Assembly (NCBI RefSeq): GCF_025336485.1 | Contig: NZ_JAODAB010000001.1 | Coordinates: 1 to 64,000 of the forward strand | Origin: Pseudomonas citri | Lineage (GTDB): Bacteria > Pseudomonadota > Gammaproteobacteria > Pseudomonadales > Pseudomonadaceae | Direction of reading: 5' to 3' | DNA: 64,000 nt | Part shown: piece after piece, positions 61,913 to 64,000 of the stretch | Numbering within the stretch: position 1 is the first letter of the stretch | How the letters are laid out: each line of letters opens with the position of its first letter | The notes under the pieces: model-generated | Told to the model about the DNA's origin: nothing | Database searches by the model: none | Seen by the model: only the letters and a program-made list of their open reading frames with translations | Position numbers and translations under genes: made by a program

Positions 61913-63034
61913 ATGAACCCTTTGCAATTTCGCTTCTCCCGAGTCGAGGCGCCGCCAAGTTCGCCCGTCGATAGCCCGGACCCCAAGGCCGAAGGCCAGA
62001 TCGAGGCCGGCGGCAAGTCCTACCGGATCCGCAGTTCGGTAGATGGGCAACCAGGTGTTGAACGTTCGGACACCCAGGGCTCTTTCTTCAAAAGTGTCAC
62101 AGCCCTCCTCTTCGGGGAAAATGCTAAAGACAAGCGCCCGTCGCCGCCACGGCAGGAGCCGGTGACGGAAGGACGCTTCCAGCTCAACCCGCTGATCCTC
62201 GAACAAGGCCAAGGCAGTCGCTCGGTGGTCGAGGTCAAGGAACAAGGCACGCCCGACGGCAAGCCGGTTTTTGCCGGCTTGCATGAATGGGCCCAAAAGG
62301 CCGAGCAACTGAAGCCGCCTGTGGCCATGCGGGACATTTACACCCTGTATCTGGACGACAACCCCAAGGTGCAACTTCTCCAGCCGACAGAAAAAAAGGC
62401 TGTGCTGGATGAACTGGTCAGGCTCGATCGCGAAGACGGCGTTGACATCACGCCACAATCGTTCGACACGATGCCGCCGCAGTACCGGCGAGTCGTCACC
62501 CTCGACAGACTCATCCAAGGGCATCCCGACCCGGGCATGGAGTTCTACCGGTTCGAGCCCAAAGGTCGAACCAACAATGAAGAGAGCACCGGGCGCCTGA
62601 CCGTCAATATCGAACCACGCTATTCGGGGGAGTTGGCGCGGGCCCTCGCGACCTTCGTCAAGAGCGAGAAGATCATCGTCGCGGCGAAGATCGCCGGTCC
62701 CAGCGAAATGGGCGCCCGACCGGATTCCGCCGTTCTGCATATCAAGGGTGATTACGCGTCGACCCAGGCATTGGGGCGCAAATTCCAGGCGCTGTTGCCC
62801 CCGGACGCGCTGATCGATCATGCACCTGCCGGTATGCAACCGTTGGGCAAGGGCCTTTACTACGCCGAGACGATGAAGAACGACTCGAGCAGCCATGGCA
62901 TCTCCCGCGCCATGCTGATCGAGACCGCGTTGAAGGATCAGAGCGGTGGTTCATTGGAGAGCAGGCTGAAAAAAGCCATCGCCGAACGGGGTTACAACCC
63001 CGACAACCCGGCGTTCAGGATGCCCTCTGCCTGA
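61913..63034 (+). CDS. HopA1-family type III effector (copy 2)
   Basis: 373 residues, 19 bp behind copy 1, after AAGGAC. Same layout: M-N-P-L-Q-F-R-F-S start, K-S-Y-R-I-R, G-R-L-T-V-N-I-E-P-R-Y, K-G-L-Y-Y-A-E, S-H-G-I-S-R and the same end G-Y-N-P-D-N-P-A-F-R. The middle is quite diverged from copy 1, so this is an old tandem duplication or a second acquired allele. It has no own hrp box and should share the upstream promoter. Confidence 0.88.
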   Translation: MNPLQFRFSRVEAPPSSPVDSPDPKAEGQIEAGGKSYRIRSSVDGQPGVERSDTQGSFFKSVTALLFGENAKDKRPSPPRQEPVTEGRFQLNPLILEQGQGSRSVVEVKEQGTPDGKPVFAGLHEWAQKAEQLKPPVAMRDIYTLYLDDNPKVQLLQPTEKKAVLDELVRLDREDGVDITPQSFDTMPPQYRRVVTLDRLIQGHPDPGMEFYRFEPKGRTNNEESTGRLTVNIEPRYSGELARALATFVKSEKIIVAAKIAGPSEMGARPDSAVLHIKGDYASTQALGRKFQALLPPDALIDHAPAGMQPLGKGLYYAETMKNDSSSHGISRAMLIETALKDQSGGSLESRLKKAIAERGYNPDNPAFRMPSA

Positions 63035-63128
63035 CTGTGGGAGCAAAGCTTGCTCGCGATAGCGGTAGAGCAGCCTGCATCGTTGTCGACTGACATACCC
63101 TAATCGCGAGCAAGCTTTGCTCCCACAG
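63035..63128. repeat. REPIN (inverted REP pair)
   Basis: CTGTGGGAGCAAAGCTTGCT (from 63035) continues into CGCGAT and is mirrored by ATCGCGAGCAAGCTTTGCTC up to CCCACAG at 63128. It follows the effector operon. A degenerate half copy is at about 63229-63243. No gene in 63035-63252. Confidence 0.9.
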
Positions 63129-63252
63129 ATTCTGCCCCACAGTTTTTCACAGTTTTTTAAGCTGTTTGAGTTTTAACCGACCGGCATCAAGGCAAGCCCG
63201 CAATGACGCCGCAAGCTGCGGCACCGCCATCGCGAGCAAGCCTGATCCCCCA

Positions 63253-63831
63253 TCAAACGCCGTGATCGAGATGCTGCGACGCTCTCGCGAGTTCTTCATA
63301 CAGCGGCAAGCCGAACAACAACACATCGGCACGGGTCTCACCGAAGCGGGCGATGTTCGGCAGGCGGGCCCATAGCTTCGCACCAATGGCCTGGACGATG
63401 TGCTGGCTCGGTTTGTTCGCGCCCATGATCCAGGACACCAAGGTTTCCAGGCCATACTGCCTGCCCAGGATCACCGAAGCCTGGCCAAGGCGTACGCCCA
63501 CTCCCCGCCCGTAGTGATCGGCGCGCACATAAATGGCTGCTTCTCCGGTGTTGCGACAGGCCTGGGTGCCCCAACTGAAGCGGTTGATCGACAACCAGCC
63601 GACCACTTCGCCGCCCCGCTCGATGACATACACCGGCAAGCCATCGTTCTTGTACAGGTTGATGTAGAAGGTGACCTCTTCCAGGGTCATGGGCCGGGTC
63701 ACCGGCGAGTTGGCGCCCGTGTCCGCCGTCTCGTTGAAGATCGCCATCATGACGGGAAGATCGGCCTCGGTGAATTCACGTACACCGCGCGGCAGGACGT
63801 GTTGCGGGACTCCCTGTTTCAGGCTGCTCAT
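63253..63831 (-). CDS. GNAT-family N-acetyltransferase
   Basis: 192 residues with a GNAT domain: P-V-Y-V-I-E-R-G-G-E-V-V-G-W strands and the acetyl-CoA loop R-A-D-H-Y-G-R-G-V-G-V-R-L-G. It resembles phosphinothricin-type acetyltransferases (PAT/YwnH). It overlaps the stop of the upstream sigma gene by ATGA. Substrate unknown. Confidence 0.85.
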   Translation of the reverse strand: MSSLKQGVPQHVLPRGVREFTEADLPVMMAIFNETADTGANSPVTRPMTLEEVTFYINLYKNDGLPVYVIERGGEVVGWLSINRFSWGTQACRNTGEAAIYVRADHYGRGVGVRLGQASVILGRQYGLETLVSWIMGANKPSQHIVQAIGAKLWARLPNIARFGETRADVLLFGLPLYEELARASQHLDHGV

Positions 63832-64000
63832 GAGTAGACCGCTCCTGCAAAAACGCTGGTTTTCAGTTGTTCGCGAGCACGGGACAAACGCGAGCGTACC
63901 GTGCCTATCGGGACCCCCAGGCTGTCTGCCGCATCCTGGTAACTGATGTCGGTTTCCACCACCAGCTTCATGACGTTACGCATGTCTTCGGACAGCTCAC
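63828..64000 (-). CDS. ECF sigma factor, C-terminal end (partial)
   Basis: On the minus strand the last 57 codons read L-S-E-D-M-R-N-V-M-K...D-I-S-Y-Q-D-A-A-D-S-L-G-V-P-I-G-T-V-R-S-R-L-S-R-A-R-E-Q-L, a sigma-70 region 4. The gene starts beyond the window. Its TGA overlaps the GNAT ATG (ATGA), so the two are coupled. Confidence 0.85.
   Translation of the reverse strand, partial: ELSEDMRNVMKLVVETDISYQDAADSLGVPIGTVRSRLSRAREQLKTSVFAGAVYS

Noticed and set aside
1..64000. CRISPR arrays, tRNA/rRNA genes, transposases and prophage genes
   Set aside because: I looked for regular spaced repeats, tRNA cloverleafs and transposase or integrase proteins and saw none.

Overview
The window is high-GC Gammaproteobacterial DNA that looks like the Pseudomonas fluorescens group. 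The support is REP/REPIN repeats of the GTGGGAGC..GCTTGCTCGCGAT type, FecI/FecR/FecA surface signalling, many LysR regulators, and type III secretion parts of the P. syringae/fluorescens kind. It is accessory catabolic, metal-uptake and host-interaction DNA. I saw no rRNA, tRNA, phage, insertion sequence or CRISPR array.

Layout. (1) 1-11.8 kb is amino-acid/imino-acid catabolism: an aldehyde dehydrogenase tail, an MFS permease, a trans-3-hydroxy-L-proline dehydratase (proline racemase fold, Ser90/Cys266) and a delta1-pyrroline-2-carboxylate reductase. A reverse operon follows (DAO-type oxidase, D-2-hydroxyacid dehydrogenase, aldehyde dehydrogenase), then a DMT exporter, an AraC/DJ-1 regulator and a second MFS. 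(2) 12-21.9 kb is a betaine-like compound region: two orphan ProX-type binding proteins, a DddP-like M24 metalloenzyme that lacks the expected catalytic Asp, two LysR regulators, a choline-dehydrogenase-like GMC oxidase, a small cupin, an MFS and a YddG-like exporter. (3) 22-31.6 kb holds a Cys-rich HTH regulator, a periplasmic catalase-like peroxidase, two malonate-semialdehyde-decarboxylase-like proteins, a class I nitronate monooxygenase, two LysR regulators and MmsA. Together they read as a route from propionate-3-nitronate through malonate semialdehyde to C2 units, followed by a GntP permease and a GlcG/HbpS protein. (4) 31.6-39.2 kb has a membrane hydrolase, a MOSC protein, a LysR gene and a YjcH-ActP-cytochrome b561-NMO operon. 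(5) 39.4-59.1 kb is a complete NRPS-independent siderophore locus. It combines SbnA-, SbnH-, SbnI- and CitE-like enzymes with an opine dehydrogenase, one IucA/IucC synthetase, a class V aminotransferase, an MFS exporter, FecI/FecR, two paralogous TonB receptors and an ABC importer. (6) 59.1-63 kb is a type III effector locus: an HrpS-like activator, a perfect hrp box, a CesT/ShcA-type chaperone and two tandem HopA1-family effectors. (7) The window ends in a GNAT acetyltransferase overlapping an ECF sigma factor.

The most unusual points are the siderophore pathway with an opine dehydrogenase where SbnB would be expected, the nitronate/malonate-semialdehyde set, the HrpL-box-driven HopA1 tandem, and the DddP-like protein with Gly350 at the lyase Asp position. 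All functions are inferred from sequence and recalled family knowledge; no database search was run.
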